A DNA stretch of 64,000 nucleotides, taken from positions 930,001 to 994,000 of the forward strand of contig NZ_JAEMQH010000001.1 of assembly GCF_016820575.1 (NCBI RefSeq). The letters are read 5' to 3'. The notes under the pieces are model-generated. The model worked only from the letters and a program-made list of their open reading frames with translations, did no database searches and was not told the origin of the DNA. Both the position numbers and the translations under genes were made by a program. The stretch comes from Marinobacter sediminum (GTDB lineage Bacteria; Pseudomonadota; Gammaproteobacteria; Pseudomonadales; Oleiphilaceae). Below are positions 17,455-25,616 of this stretch, piece after piece; positions within the stretch are counted from its first letter, which is position 1; every line of letters begins with the position of its first letter.

Positions 17455-18036
17455 TCAGTTGAACAGGTCGGGAAGCAGGTATTCACCGACCAGCAGGCAT
17501 TGCTGGCGGTGGCAGAACATCGAGCGTCGGGCCATGGCCGGCTGGCCACTCACAACCCGATTGCACAGTCCGGTTTCCAGCGGGCCACGCTGCCAGTCCG
17601 GGCTGCTGAACAGATAGGCGCCCAGGGGGCGGTTGCCAAGGTGGCGCAGGCGCCGCCCCCGGCCTTCCAGACAGGCCAGTGGGATAATGGTTCGGGCCAG
17701 CACCCAGGGCTGGCCGTCGCCACAGAGCCGGACTTCGCGAATCCAGGCCCGCTGCCGGGCCGGTAGGCCGAGGTGCTGTGCTTCTTCCTGGGTGGGGACT
17801 GCAAAACCTTCGTGTTGCACCTCAACGTGGAAGGTCTCGGTGCACTGGCGTTGCAGGGCCCGGGTAAACGAGCCCTCCACCTGCAACCAATACCTGGCCG
17901 GGCCGTGCACCTGGGGATTACGGAGCCCGGCTGCGGCCAGAGACCGGTACCAGTCCGTCGGGGGGATAGTCAGGCGACGCTTATCGGAGTGACCGGAGGT
18001 CGGGTGGGCGCCGGTGTCAAAGTCCTTTGACGGCAT
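17455..18036 (-). CDS. ubiC: Chorismate pyruvate-lyase
   Basis: A 193-residue cytoplasmic enzyme that converts chorismate to 4-hydroxybenzoate plus pyruvate, the first step of ubiquinone synthesis. UbiC-like features are VRLCGDGQPWVLARTIIP, LRHLGNRPLGAYLF and the C-terminal LLVGEYLLPDLF with the conserved glutamate. The start is uncertain: the ATG at 18036 overlaps the end of hpt by 20 bases and gives MPSKDFDTG, while an ATG at 18081 would overlap more; neither has a good ribosome site. Translational coupling to hpt is likely. It is followed by ubiA after 82 bases. Confidence 0.85.
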   Translation of the reverse strand: MPSKDFDTGAHPTSGHSDKRRLTIPPTDWYRSLAAAGLRNPQVHGPARYWLQVEGSFTRALQRQCTETFHVEVQHEGFAVPTQEEAQHLGLPARQRAWIREVRLCGDGQPWVLARTIIPLACLEGRGRRLRHLGNRPLGAYLFSSPDWQRGPLETGLCNRVVSGQPAMARRSMFCHRQQCLLVGEYLLPDLFN

Positions 18037-18574
18037 AAATTCCAGGCGCGTTGCGCCAGTAGCCCTTGTAGTCCATGCCAAAGCCGAACAGGAAGCGGTC
18101 TTCTACTTCCAGGCCAGTGAAATCCGCTTTCAGCCCGGGCTGGGCCTTGCGATCGTGCTGCTTGTCGACCAGAACTGCGGTCAGAACTTCCTTGGCGCCA
18201 TGAGCCCGACAGTAATCGGCTATGGCACACAGCGTCGTACCTTCATCGAGAATATCGTCAACGATGACAATGGTGCGGTCCTGCATGTCCGCTTCCGGAC
18301 GCAGTTTCCACTCGAGGATGCCTCCGGTGGTTTCCTGACGGTAACGAGTGGCGTGCAGGTATTCGGCCTGCACCGGAAATTTCAGCCGAGTCAGCAATTG
18401 GCCGGTCAGGATGAGACCACCGTTCATGACACAGAAAAGCAGGGGGTTGCTGTCTTTCAGGCGGTCGGTAAGCGCGTCAGCCAGGTTGCCAATGGCGGCA
18501 TGCACCTGCTGTTCATCGACCAGGCAGTCGGCTTCGGCCATTACCTGATTCATTTCGGCGACGGTATCGGTCAT
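18017..18574 (-). CDS. hpt: Hypoxanthine-guanine phosphoribosyltransferase
   Basis: A 185-residue purine salvage enzyme converting hypoxanthine or guanine plus PRPP to IMP or GMP. The PRPP-binding loop IVIVDDILDEGTTL is intact, with the flanking KDSNPLLFCVMNGG and the purine-site VEDRFLFGFGMDYKG. An ACAGGA site precedes the ATG. It is the first gene of an hpt-ubiC-ubiA run on the minus strand and is divergent from rubredoxin. Pseudomonas-type genomes carry this divergent Hpt. Confidence 0.92.
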   Translation of the reverse strand: MTDTVAEMNQVMAEADCLVDEQQVHAAIGNLADALTDRLKDSNPLLFCVMNGGLILTGQLLTRLKFPVQAEYLHATRYRQETTGGILEWKLRPEADMQDRTIVIVDDILDEGTTLCAIADYCRAHGAKEVLTAVLVDKQHDRKAQPGLKADFTGLEVEDRFLFGFGMDYKGYWRNAPGIYAVKGL

Positions 18575-18806
18575 AACGGTCGGTCCTGTCGTAAAACGGG
18601 CGATTATACCGGAGAGGGGCGCTCGAAGGGAGGGGCAGTGTCGGGCCGATTGTCTGTATTTATGGCTATTGGCAGAAAACCCCGTAAGTGTCCGTCGATG
18701 CCGGCATTGGTCAATTCCGGGGTGATGGGTATGATGGCTGCCTGACTAAAACGGTTGGCCGTGCGGTGACGCAGGCCACTGTAAACCAAACTAAACAGTT
18801 GCGCGC

Positions 18807-18825
18807 ATAATTGTCAGACAATTAT
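18807..18825. promoter_or_regulatory. 19-base palindrome upstream of rubredoxin (operator candidate)
   Basis: ATAATTGTC-A-GACAATTAT is a perfect inverted repeat with 9-base arms around one base, ending 31 bases before the rubredoxin ATG. The TTGTCAGACAA centre resembles operators of FadR-subfamily GntR regulators (TNGTNNNACNA). A possible promoter (TTGCGC at 18799, 17 bases, TTATTA at 18822) would be overlapped by it, suggesting repression. Confidence 0.6.
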
Positions 18826-18856
18826 TATCGCGTTCTGATCAATCGGGAGAGTAGTA

Positions 18857-19024
18857 ATGAAGAAGTGGCAGTGTGTGGTGTGCGGGCTGATTTACGACGA
18901 AGCCGAGGGCTGGCCGGAAGACGGTATCGAGCCCGGCACCAAGTGGGAAGATGTGCCGGAGGACTGGGTTTGCCCGGACTGTGGCGTGGGTAAAGAAGAT
19001 TTTGAAATGATTGAGATTGGCTGA
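18857..19024 (+). CDS. rubA: Rubredoxin
   Basis: A 55-residue electron carrier with one iron bound by four cysteines: Cys6 and Cys9 (CVVC) and Cys39 and Cys42 (CPDC). The conserved Gly-Leu-Ile-Tyr-Asp and the EDWVCPDCG region are present. It passes electrons from the reductase encoded 18 bases downstream to partners such as alkane 1-monooxygenase or oxygen-reducing proteins in the cytoplasm. A CGGGAGAG site lies upstream of the ATG, and a palindromic operator candidate lies just before that. It forms an operon with the rubredoxin reductase gene. Confidence 0.96.
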   Translation: MKKWQCVVCGLIYDEAEGWPEDGIEPGTKWEDVPEDWVCPDCGVGKEDFEMIEIG

Positions 19025-19042
19025 CCCCCTTGGAGTACGGAT

Positions 19043-20197
19043 ATGACTGAACAGGCCCCCATCGTTATCGTCGGTACCGGGTTGTCCGGCTATTCGCTGG
19101 CGCGGGAAATGCGCAAGCTGGACAAGGAACAGCCCATTGTCATGGTGACCGCCGATGATGGCGTCAGCTACTCCAAGCCCATGTTGTCCACGGGCTTTAC
19201 CAAGGGTAAGGACGCCGATGGTCTGGCGCAGGCCTCCACCGATGCCATGGCCGAGCAGCTGAACATCGAGCTGCGCACGTTCGCCACTGTGACCGGGATC
19301 GATACCGAGGCCAAGGCACTGTTGCTGGGTGAGGAGCGGCTTGAATACAGCAAGCTGGTGCTGGCCTGGGGGGCTGATGTTATACGGCTGTCGATCGACG
19401 GCGATGGCTTTGAACATGTGTTCTCAATCAACGACCTGATGGATTACCGTGCCTTTCGCAAGGCGTTGGCCGGCGGCAAGCGGGTGGCGATCATGGGTGC
19501 TGGCTTGATCGGCTGCGAATTCGCCAATGACCTGCGCAATGGCGGCTACGAGGTTGATGTGATTGCACCCTCGGATGTGGTCATGCCTGGTCTGCTGCCA
19601 GAGCCGGCCGCTGCGGCTGTTCAGCACGAGCTGGAAAACCTGGGCGCGCGTTTCCATCTGGAAACCGTGGTCGAGCGCATTGATCGTGCCGAGCAGGGAG
19701 TCTCACTCACGCTCGCCAACGGTGAGGTTGTGCATGCGGATCTGGTGATTTCCGCGGTTGGTCTGCGCCCGCGCACCGAGCTGGCCCACGCTGCCGGTAT
19801 CGAGACCGGGCGCGGTATCACGGTCAATCGCGCGCTGGAAACCTCGGCTCAGGATGTTTACGCCCTGGGCGATTGTGCCGAAGTGGACGGCCATGTGCTG
19901 TTGTATGTGTTGCCTCTGATGGCCTGTGCCCGGGCCCTGGCGAAAACCCTCGCCGGCGAACGCACGGAAGTGAAGTACGGCACCATGCCGGTAATGATCA
20001 AGACGCCTTGCTGCCCGACTGCGGTGTGCCCGCCGGCACCGGAGGCCGACGGCGAATGGCGCGTCGAGGCCGAGGGTTCGGATGTCAAAGCCCTGTTCCG
20101 CAGTCCCGAGGGTGAGGTGCTCGGATTTGCTGTGACCGGGCGCTTTGCCTTGGAGAAACAGGCGCTGTCCAAGGAAGTGCCGCCCATTCATCAGTGA
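19043..20197 (+). CDS. rubB: Rubredoxin-NAD(+) reductase
   Basis: A 384-residue FAD-dependent reductase that transfers electrons from NADH to rubredoxin. It has an N-terminal FAD-binding motif (VIVGTGLSGYSLA, residues about 8-20), an NADH-binding motif (AIMGAGLIGCEFA, about 150-162) and the second FAD contact YALGDCAEVDG (about 275). The length matches Pseudomonas rubredoxin reductases. It lies 18 bases after rubredoxin and 55 bases before tesB. The rubredoxin/reductase pair supports alkane hydroxylation in hydrocarbon users, but no hydroxylase is in the window. Confidence 0.94.
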   Translation: MTEQAPIVIVGTGLSGYSLAREMRKLDKEQPIVMVTADDGVSYSKPMLSTGFTKGKDADGLAQASTDAMAEQLNIELRTFATVTGIDTEAKALLLGEERLEYSKLVLAWGADVIRLSIDGDGFEHVFSINDLMDYRAFRKALAGGKRVAIMGAGLIGCEFANDLRNGGYEVDVIAPSDVVMPGLLPEPAAAAVQHELENLGARFHLETVVERIDRAEQGVSLTLANGEVVHADLVISAVGLRPRTELAHAAGIETGRGITVNRALETSAQDVYALGDCAEVDGHVLLYVLPLMACARALAKTLAGERTEVKYGTMPVMIKTPCCPTAVCPPAPEADGEWRVEAEGSDVKALFRSPEGEVLGFAVTGRFALEKQALSKEVPPIHQ

Positions 20198-20252
20198 TCC
20201 CGGGGCGCGGCACGCAGCGTCTTCACAGAGTAGGAAATTGACAGGAGCAGGC

Positions 20253-21107
20253 ATGCTTGAGGTAACGAAAAAGCTGGTCGATCTGCTGGATCTGTCGCCG
20301 ATCGGCGATGACCACTTTCAGGGTGACAGTGAAGACCTGGGTTTTCCCAATGTCTTCGGCGGCCAGGTACTGGGCCAGGCCCTGATGGCGGCCAGCCGCA
20401 CCGTTGAGGGTCGGTTGTGCCACTCCCTCCATGCCTATTTCCTGCGCCCGGGCAATCACAGCATGCCCATCGATTACGAGGTTCAGCGGGTGCGGGATGG
20501 CGGCAGCTTTTCCGTGCGCCGGGTGATTGCGCGCCAAGGCGGCAAGGAGATCCTGACCGGTTCTATGTCTTTCCAGGTGTCAGAGCAAGGCTTCGAACAC
20601 CAGCTGGCGATGCCCGACGCCCCAGACCCGAATACCCTGAAGTCCGAGCACGAGTGGGGCCAGATAATGGCGCCGAAAGTCCCAGAGCGCATGCGTGATT
20701 CGTTCACCCGCGACCGGCCCATCGAGATTCGGCCGGTTGATCCGATGAACCCGTTTCAGCCGGAAAAGCGCCCGCCGCACAAGCAGAGCTGGTTCCGGGC
20801 CCAGGGACCGCTGCCGGACGACCCAGTGTTGCACCGGTGCCTGCTGACGTACGCCTCGGACTTCCAGTTCCTGGGTACCTCACTCAACCCCCATGGCGTG
20901 ACCTTCATGAGCAAGAACATGCAGGTAGCCAGTCTGGATCACGCCATCTGGTTTCATCGAGATTTCCGCATGGACGAGTGGCTGCTTTACGACAAAGACA
21001 GCCCCAGCGCATCAGCGGGGCGGGGTTTTAACCGTGGCAACTTCTTCAATCAGCAGGGTGGCCTGGTCGCTTCGACCACCCAGGAAGCCCTGATCCGTCA
21101 GCGCTAA
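20253..21107 (+). CDS. tesB: Acyl-CoA thioesterase II
   Basis: A 284-residue double-hotdog thioesterase that hydrolyses acyl-CoA to free fatty acid and CoA, close to the E. coli TesB length. Visible marks are FGGQVLGQALMAA in the first hotdog and LDHAIWFHRDF, DSPSASAGRGF and NQQGGLVAS in the second, giving the Asp, Ser/Thr and Gln catalytic set. The ATG at 20253 has an ACAGGAG site; a longer in-frame extension upstream into rubB's end is rejected. It is convergent with the EAL gene, overlapping by 4 bases. Its place after the rubredoxin genes suggests fatty-acid or hydrocarbon metabolism. Confidence 0.93.
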   Translation: MLEVTKKLVDLLDLSPIGDDHFQGDSEDLGFPNVFGGQVLGQALMAASRTVEGRLCHSLHAYFLRPGNHSMPIDYEVQRVRDGGSFSVRRVIARQGGKEILTGSMSFQVSEQGFEHQLAMPDAPDPNTLKSEHEWGQIMAPKVPERMRDSFTRDRPIEIRPVDPMNPFQPEKRPPHKQSWFRAQGPLPDDPVLHRCLLTYASDFQFLGTSLNPHGVTFMSKNMQVASLDHAIWFHRDFRMDEWLLYDKDSPSASAGRGFNRGNFFNQQGGLVASTTQEALIRQR

Positions 21108-23671
21108 TTTATCAGCGCTTCAGGGAACTCCGACATCTGGCTGGCCGACTGGCGCAGCCAGTCGAGGGCATCGTTGAAGGGCAGGGGACGGGACAGCAGG
21201 AAGCCCTGAATCATGTCGCAGCCCATTTCCCTGAGAAGCTGGGCGGTAGTCTCGTCTTCAACGCCTTCTGCCACCACCGAATAACCAAGACTGTGACACA
21301 TGTCGATGGTGGTCTGGACGATCACCCGGTCTTCGGCCCGTGTGGCCAGTTCAGCGATCAGTGATCGGTCTATTTTGATTTCGTTGGCAGGCAACTGCTT
21401 GATATAGGACAGCGATGAGTAGCCCGAGCCAAAGTCATCGATCGAAATCGGTATGCCGTTGGTGTTCAGCTGCTTCAGCGCGGTCAGGGAATTCGCCGGG
21501 TCCTGCATCATGGAGGTTTCGGTAACCTCAAAGGTTATTCGGCCCTGGTGCTCCGGGACACTGCGCATCAGGCGCTGCACGTAGCTGGGGAAATCCGGCT
21601 CTCGCAGATTATTGGGGGAGATGTTGACGGCAATGCCGATGTTCCAGCCATGCTCCAGTAGCCCGCTGCGCATGGCCAGAGCCTGTTCCAGGACCCAGCG
21701 GGTCAGCGGTTTGATCAACCCGGTCTGTTCCGCCAGTTCGATCACTTCGTCCGGGCGCAACTGACTTTGTTTGTCTGGCCAGCGGATCAGAGCTTCCATG
21801 CCGACCACCTCACCGCTGGTCAGCGACACCTTGGGTTGCAGGTGCAGCGCCAGGCTGTTGTTGATCAGGGCCTGGCGTAATTCCGAGACAATGGTCAGTC
21901 GGTCGGCACTGAATGAGTCCCGGGATGGTTTGTAGTAGGCCATCCCTCGCTCCTTCGCCCGCTCGGAACCGGCGGCAATGGCAGCGCGGCGAATCAGGGT
22001 GTTGGTGTCGGCGCCATGGTCAGGAAACATGGCGACGCCCAGGCGGGCATCCAGCGGCACCTGCATGCCCAGATAGTCGATTGGATAGCGGATATCCTCG
22101 AGTGTTTTGATCACTTCGCGAGGCGTTTCCCGGGTAACTTGCGCATCCACCACAAAGGCAAAGGTCTGCGGGTCCAGGAAAGTGAGGAAGTAACTGCGCT
22201 CGTCGGTCAATTCTGTGGCGATGGCGCCGGGCAGATTACGAATGGCGGCGTTGTAGTGCTTGGAGGCCAGCGCCAGGATGTGATCGCTGTTGCGGTGGCC
22301 CAGGGTCTTGGTGACCGAATCCTGGTTGTTCAGGTGAATGACGGTGATAGCGTAGCTTTTTTCCGGGCTGCGCATCATCAGGTCGTTCAGCATCATTTCA
22401 AAACTGCTGCGGTTGGGCAGCCCGGTCAGGGGGTTGTGGAGTGCATGGTCCATCAGCTTGAGTTCTGCCGATCGGCGAGCTGCCATGGCTCGCAACTCAG
22501 CTTCTCGTGCTTCTACCTTGTTTTGCCGTTCCTGAAAAATTCGCACCGCCAGGGCCATGGCCAGCAGGACCGCTTGCACCGCCGAGCCAATCTGCATGCC
22601 GTAGACTGTCACGAAATTATTGGGTAGCAGGCCGTACTTGTTCGCGGCCGTGATCGCAGTTCCCAATGTTAAAGCGCCCCAGGCCAACGAATAATAGGCA
22701 GCCTGTCGGTTACCTCGCAGCCACTGCTGGGGCCCAATCAGCGTAAGAACCAGGTTGGTGGGGATGGACAACGCCACCACCAGCCGTATAGCGGTGTTGT
22801 AGTCGGCCACAAAGGTGGCCAGCCCCGCTGCCGCGTTCACGGCCATGGCCAGTGCCAGCGTGCGCTTCAAGGCGATGCTGGTTTTGCCCAAGTTCAGGAA
22901 CGCCTGAGAGAACCACAGGGTAAAGATCATGGCGGCAGGAACGCTCAGCAGCATGGCGCGGTTCTGAATGTCGGGGCTGGTAGGCCAGAGCACCTGAAAA
23001 GAGATGCCGTTGAGGGTGCCAATGAGCAGCAGGTAGCTCAGTGTCGACAGCACGTAGAGCAGGTAAACCCGCTCCCGCAGAGCCACAAAGACGAATAGGT
23101 TGAACAAGATGGCGGTTATCAGGATACCGTAATAGACCGCATGTACCTGATCTTCGATAAAGGAACTTTCGAAAAACGACTGGTCATTCCAGAGCGTGAG
23201 GGGGACCTGCATTGCGCCGCTGGAGCGAACTTCCAGCACAATCTGATACTCGGCGTTGTTTGGCCGTTCAAAAGGGAACAGAAAGTGCCGATGTAGAATT
23301 GGGCGTTGCTGGAATGGGAATTTGTCGCCGGTGGTAACGGTGTGAACTACGGTGCCTTTTTCGATCAGAAAAAACCGGATCTGGTCGAGGTGCGAGTAAC
23401 TGATTTCCAGCAGATTCAGGTTCGGCTGGTCAGGAACTGGCAGTTTCAGCCAGAGGGTATCGGGGATGTAGCCGAAATTGGGGCTCCTGTCTGCCAGCGG
23501 CTGCCATTGGCTGGAAGCCAGGAGCTCGCTGGCGGACGTTTCTGTGCCCGGCGGTACGGTCAGGTAGCTGGTCTGGGGGGATTTAACAACGTCGGCCCCC
23601 CAGCCTGGCTGAGCGATCGCGAACAGCAACAGCACGGTTGCACAGAGTTTTGACCAAAGGGTAAATGTCAC
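21104..23671 (-). CDS. 7TM-DISM sensor with degenerate GGDEF and intact EAL domain
   Basis: An 855-residue inner membrane protein. A signal peptide (cleavage near WGAD) leads to a periplasmic 7TMR-DISMED2-like domain (about residues 30-170), seven hydrophobic segments (about 180-385), a coiled segment, a GGDEF fold (about 410-575) and an EAL domain (about 595-850). The GGDEF signature is lost: the corresponding stretch reads TDERSYFLTFLD. The EAL catalytic set looks complete: EALIRW (about 625), NISPNNL, FEVTETS, DDFGSGYSSL, KIDRSLI, VAEGVED and QGFLLSRP. Likely a c-di-GMP phosphodiesterase controlled by a periplasmic ligand, perhaps a carbohydrate. The start is GTG with a weak ribosome site. 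Confidence 0.87.
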   Translation of the reverse strand: MTFTLWSKLCATVLLLFAIAQPGWGADVVKSPQTSYLTVPPGTETSASELLASSQWQPLADRSPNFGYIPDTLWLKLPVPDQPNLNLLEISYSHLDQIRFFLIEKGTVVHTVTTGDKFPFQQRPILHRHFLFPFERPNNAEYQIVLEVRSSGAMQVPLTLWNDQSFFESSFIEDQVHAVYYGILITAILFNLFVFVALRERVYLLYVLSTLSYLLLIGTLNGISFQVLWPTSPDIQNRAMLLSVPAAMIFTLWFSQAFLNLGKTSIALKRTLALAMAVNAAAGLATFVADYNTAIRLVVALSIPTNLVLTLIGPQQWLRGNRQAAYYSLAWGALTLGTAITAANKYGLLPNNFVTVYGMQIGSAVQAVLLAMALAVRIFQERQNKVEAREAELRAMAARRSAELKLMDHALHNPLTGLPNRSSFEMMLNDLMMRSPEKSYAITVIHLNNQDSVTKTLGHRNSDHILALASKHYNAAIRNLPGAIATELTDERSYFLTFLDPQTFAFVVDAQVTRETPREVIKTLEDIRYPIDYLGMQVPLDARLGVAMFPDHGADTNTLIRRAAIAAGSERAKERGMAYYKPSRDSFSADRLTIVSELRQALINNSLALHLQPKVSLTSGEVVGMEALIRWPDKQSQLRPDEVIELAEQTGLIKPLTRWVLEQALAMRSGLLEHGWNIGIAVNISPNNLREPDFPSYVQRLMRSVPEHQGRITFEVTETSMMQDPANSLTALKQLNTNGIPISIDDFGSGYSSLSYIKQLPANEIKIDRSLIAELATRAEDRVIVQTTIDMCHSLGYSVVAEGVEDETTAQLLREMGCDMIQGFLLSRPLPFNDALDWLRQSASQMSEFPEALIN

Positions 23672-23774
23672 GCAGTACCGCTTTCTTGTTTTCGTTATGG
23701 TTTCGAGTATGGCTGCTCACGGACCCGGGCTCAAGACCTGGCGCCGGTATTGGTCGTCGCTTTACGGCATTAGC

Positions 23775-24221
23775 TCAGATTTTTTCCAGCCACTCCCTAA
23801 CCCAGGGCAATGCCTCGGCTTCCGGTTCGGTGGTCTCCAGTGCATCAATGCGCAAGGTGTCGCCGACTTTACGTGCGGCGGTTTCGAACAGAGCTTCCTC
23901 CATCAGGTCGCCGGCACCGCAGAACGTATCGCCGTAAGAGCTGTCACCCAGGACAATTACGCCGAACGGCCGGCCAGGTTGCTGGGGCAGTTGATCGCGC
24001 AGGGCGACATAAAAGGGCAGCAGGTTAGCCGGCACTTCACCCTGGCCGGTGGTGGAGGTGCACACCAGCAGCGCATCGTCATTGCCGGTAATGTCCTCGA
24101 GCGCAGGGTTTTCAAGCACCGTTACGGTGTGGCCCTCGGCATCCAGGGTTTTCTTGATGTCTCGGGCGGTCAGCAGGGCGCCCCCGTATACACTGCCCAC
24201 CAGAATACGTATAGCTGTCAT
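23775..24221 (-). CDS. Flavodoxin-domain protein, MioC-like
   Basis: A 148-residue FMN-binding flavodoxin-like protein. The phosphate loop region ILVGSVYGGALLTA (about residues 5-18), CTSTTGQGEVP (about 50-60) and VLGDSSYGDTFCGAG (about 90-104) match MioC/YqcA-type short flavodoxins, which donate electrons in reactions such as biotin synthase reduction. The ATG at 24221 has a CAGGAACC site; a longer in-frame upstream extension adds 19 codons without support. It sits between two c-di-GMP genes on the same strand; functional linkage is not evident. Confidence 0.85.
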   Translation of the reverse strand: MTAIRILVGSVYGGALLTARDIKKTLDAEGHTVTVLENPALEDITGNDDALLVCTSTTGQGEVPANLLPFYVALRDQLPQQPGRPFGVIVLGDSSYGDTFCGAGDLMEEALFETAARKVGDTLRIDALETTEPEAEALPWVREWLEKI

Positions 24222-24305
24222 TGCGGTTCCTGTTTGCTGGTAACACCCGGCTCGGGGCGACGAAATTGGTTTGGACATCGATCATAAAGACCGTTGTCGG
24301 GTCAC

Positions 24306-25409
24306 TCAACCATCAACGTCGGCGGCTTTGTTGGTGAGCCGGCTGCGAACCCGGGGGGCAATCCGGTTGCGGCCATCTTTCTTGGCGCTGTACAGGTAGA
24401 TATCGGCCTGTTTCAGCAGTTCGTCGATGGAGCCGGCCTTGGCGATGGAGCAGACGCCGGCGCTGATGGTCACCGGCAGTTCGGCGTTACGGAACCGGAA
24501 CGGCGTTTGGGCAACTTCCGAGCGCAGCCGTTCGGCCAGGGTCAGCGCCTGGAGCAAGGAGGTGTCGGGCAGCAGAATCAGGAATTCTTCACCGCCCCAG
24601 CGAGCCGCAACGTCGGTTTGTCGGATGACGGTTTGCATCAGTGCCGAGAACGCCTTGAGCACCTCATCGCCGGCATCGTGGCCGTGCTTGTCATTGATGC
24701 CCTTGAACAGGTCCAGATCGATGAGGGCGATGGAAAAATGATGCCCGGAGCGCTGGTAGCGGGAAAACTCCGCGCTCAGCCGGTTGTGCATGTCGCGGCG
24801 GTTGGACAGGCCGGTCAGTTCGTCGGTCTTGGCCGCCTGTTCATGGTTCTGTGCCAGTGTGACCAGTTCGCTGCGTGCTTTCAGGCGACTGGCTTCAAGC
24901 ACGAAGCACAGAACCGATTCAAAGGTCAGGGTGGCAAAGAAGCGGATCTTGAAATCGAGGCTGTATTCCGCGCTCACCATGGGCAGCCCGGGGAATTGGA
25001 AGACAATGACGGCAACCAGGTAACAGAACAGCAGCACCGCGGTGCCGGTCTTCAGGCTGGTCAGGTAGAACAGCAGTGGTGGAAACACGTAGAACCAAAG
25101 CGGCCCGGTATTACTCTCCCCGCCCGAGGCGATCAGGTAGGTGAACAGCAGCCAGACCATCAGCAGCAGGCCGCCCTTCTGTGCGGCTCGGTTTCCGGTT
25201 TGGGCGAAGTGCGCCATGTTGATGATCACCACCAGGGCGAAACCCCAGAGCACCCAGGCGTGGCTATGGTGTTCGGCGTACCAGGCCTTGGCGCCAATGC
25301 CGACCAGAAACAGAATGGCCATAGCGGACAACCAGGTGATCAGACGTGATAGCTGGGCGTCTTCACGCTCTCCATCGGCGAGCGGGCCTGTGATCGACTG
25401 GTTGGACAT
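24306..25409 (-). CDS. Membrane diguanylate cyclase (GGDEF)
   Basis: A 367-residue protein with about six hydrophobic segments (residues about 23-175), a short coiled coil and a C-terminal GGDEF domain (about 195-355). The active-site signature is GGEEF (about residues 269-273) with the preceding DLDLFKGINDKHGHDAGD metal and nucleotide site intact, so it should make c-di-GMP. No RxxD inhibitory site is obvious five residues before GGEEF. The ATG at 25409 has AAGG five bases upstream; a GTG two codons earlier is rejected. It is encoded near an EAL protein that would degrade the same messenger. Confidence 0.9.
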   Translation of the reverse strand: MSNQSITGPLADGEREDAQLSRLITWLSAMAILFLVGIGAKAWYAEHHSHAWVLWGFALVVIINMAHFAQTGNRAAQKGGLLLMVWLLFTYLIASGGESNTGPLWFYVFPPLLFYLTSLKTGTAVLLFCYLVAVIVFQFPGLPMVSAEYSLDFKIRFFATLTFESVLCFVLEASRLKARSELVTLAQNHEQAAKTDELTGLSNRRDMHNRLSAEFSRYQRSGHHFSIALIDLDLFKGINDKHGHDAGDEVLKAFSALMQTVIRQTDVAARWGGEEFLILLPDTSLLQALTLAERLRSEVAQTPFRFRNAELPVTISAGVCSIAKAGSIDELLKQADIYLYSAKKDGRNRIAPRVRSRLTNKAADVDG

Positions 25410-25616
25410 GAGCACCTTGAGGCGAGTTTTTGTACTTTTTGACGCATTTTTTCAGATTATGAGCCAATTAGCGGTAGGTTTGCATCCGTTGGCTGGTCAT
25501 AATGTGATCTGGGTGAACATTGGCCGTTTTATTTCAATTTGATGGCAAAAAATTTATAGTTGCGCCCGGAACACAACGTCATTTTCCCATTCAGACCAAG
25601 CGAGACCCAATCTCTT

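Noticed and set aside
25480..25530. Possible Pho box (CTGGTCATAATGTGATCT) before the phosphate transporter
   Set aside because: Only part of one half site matches and the second 7-base half site is absent.
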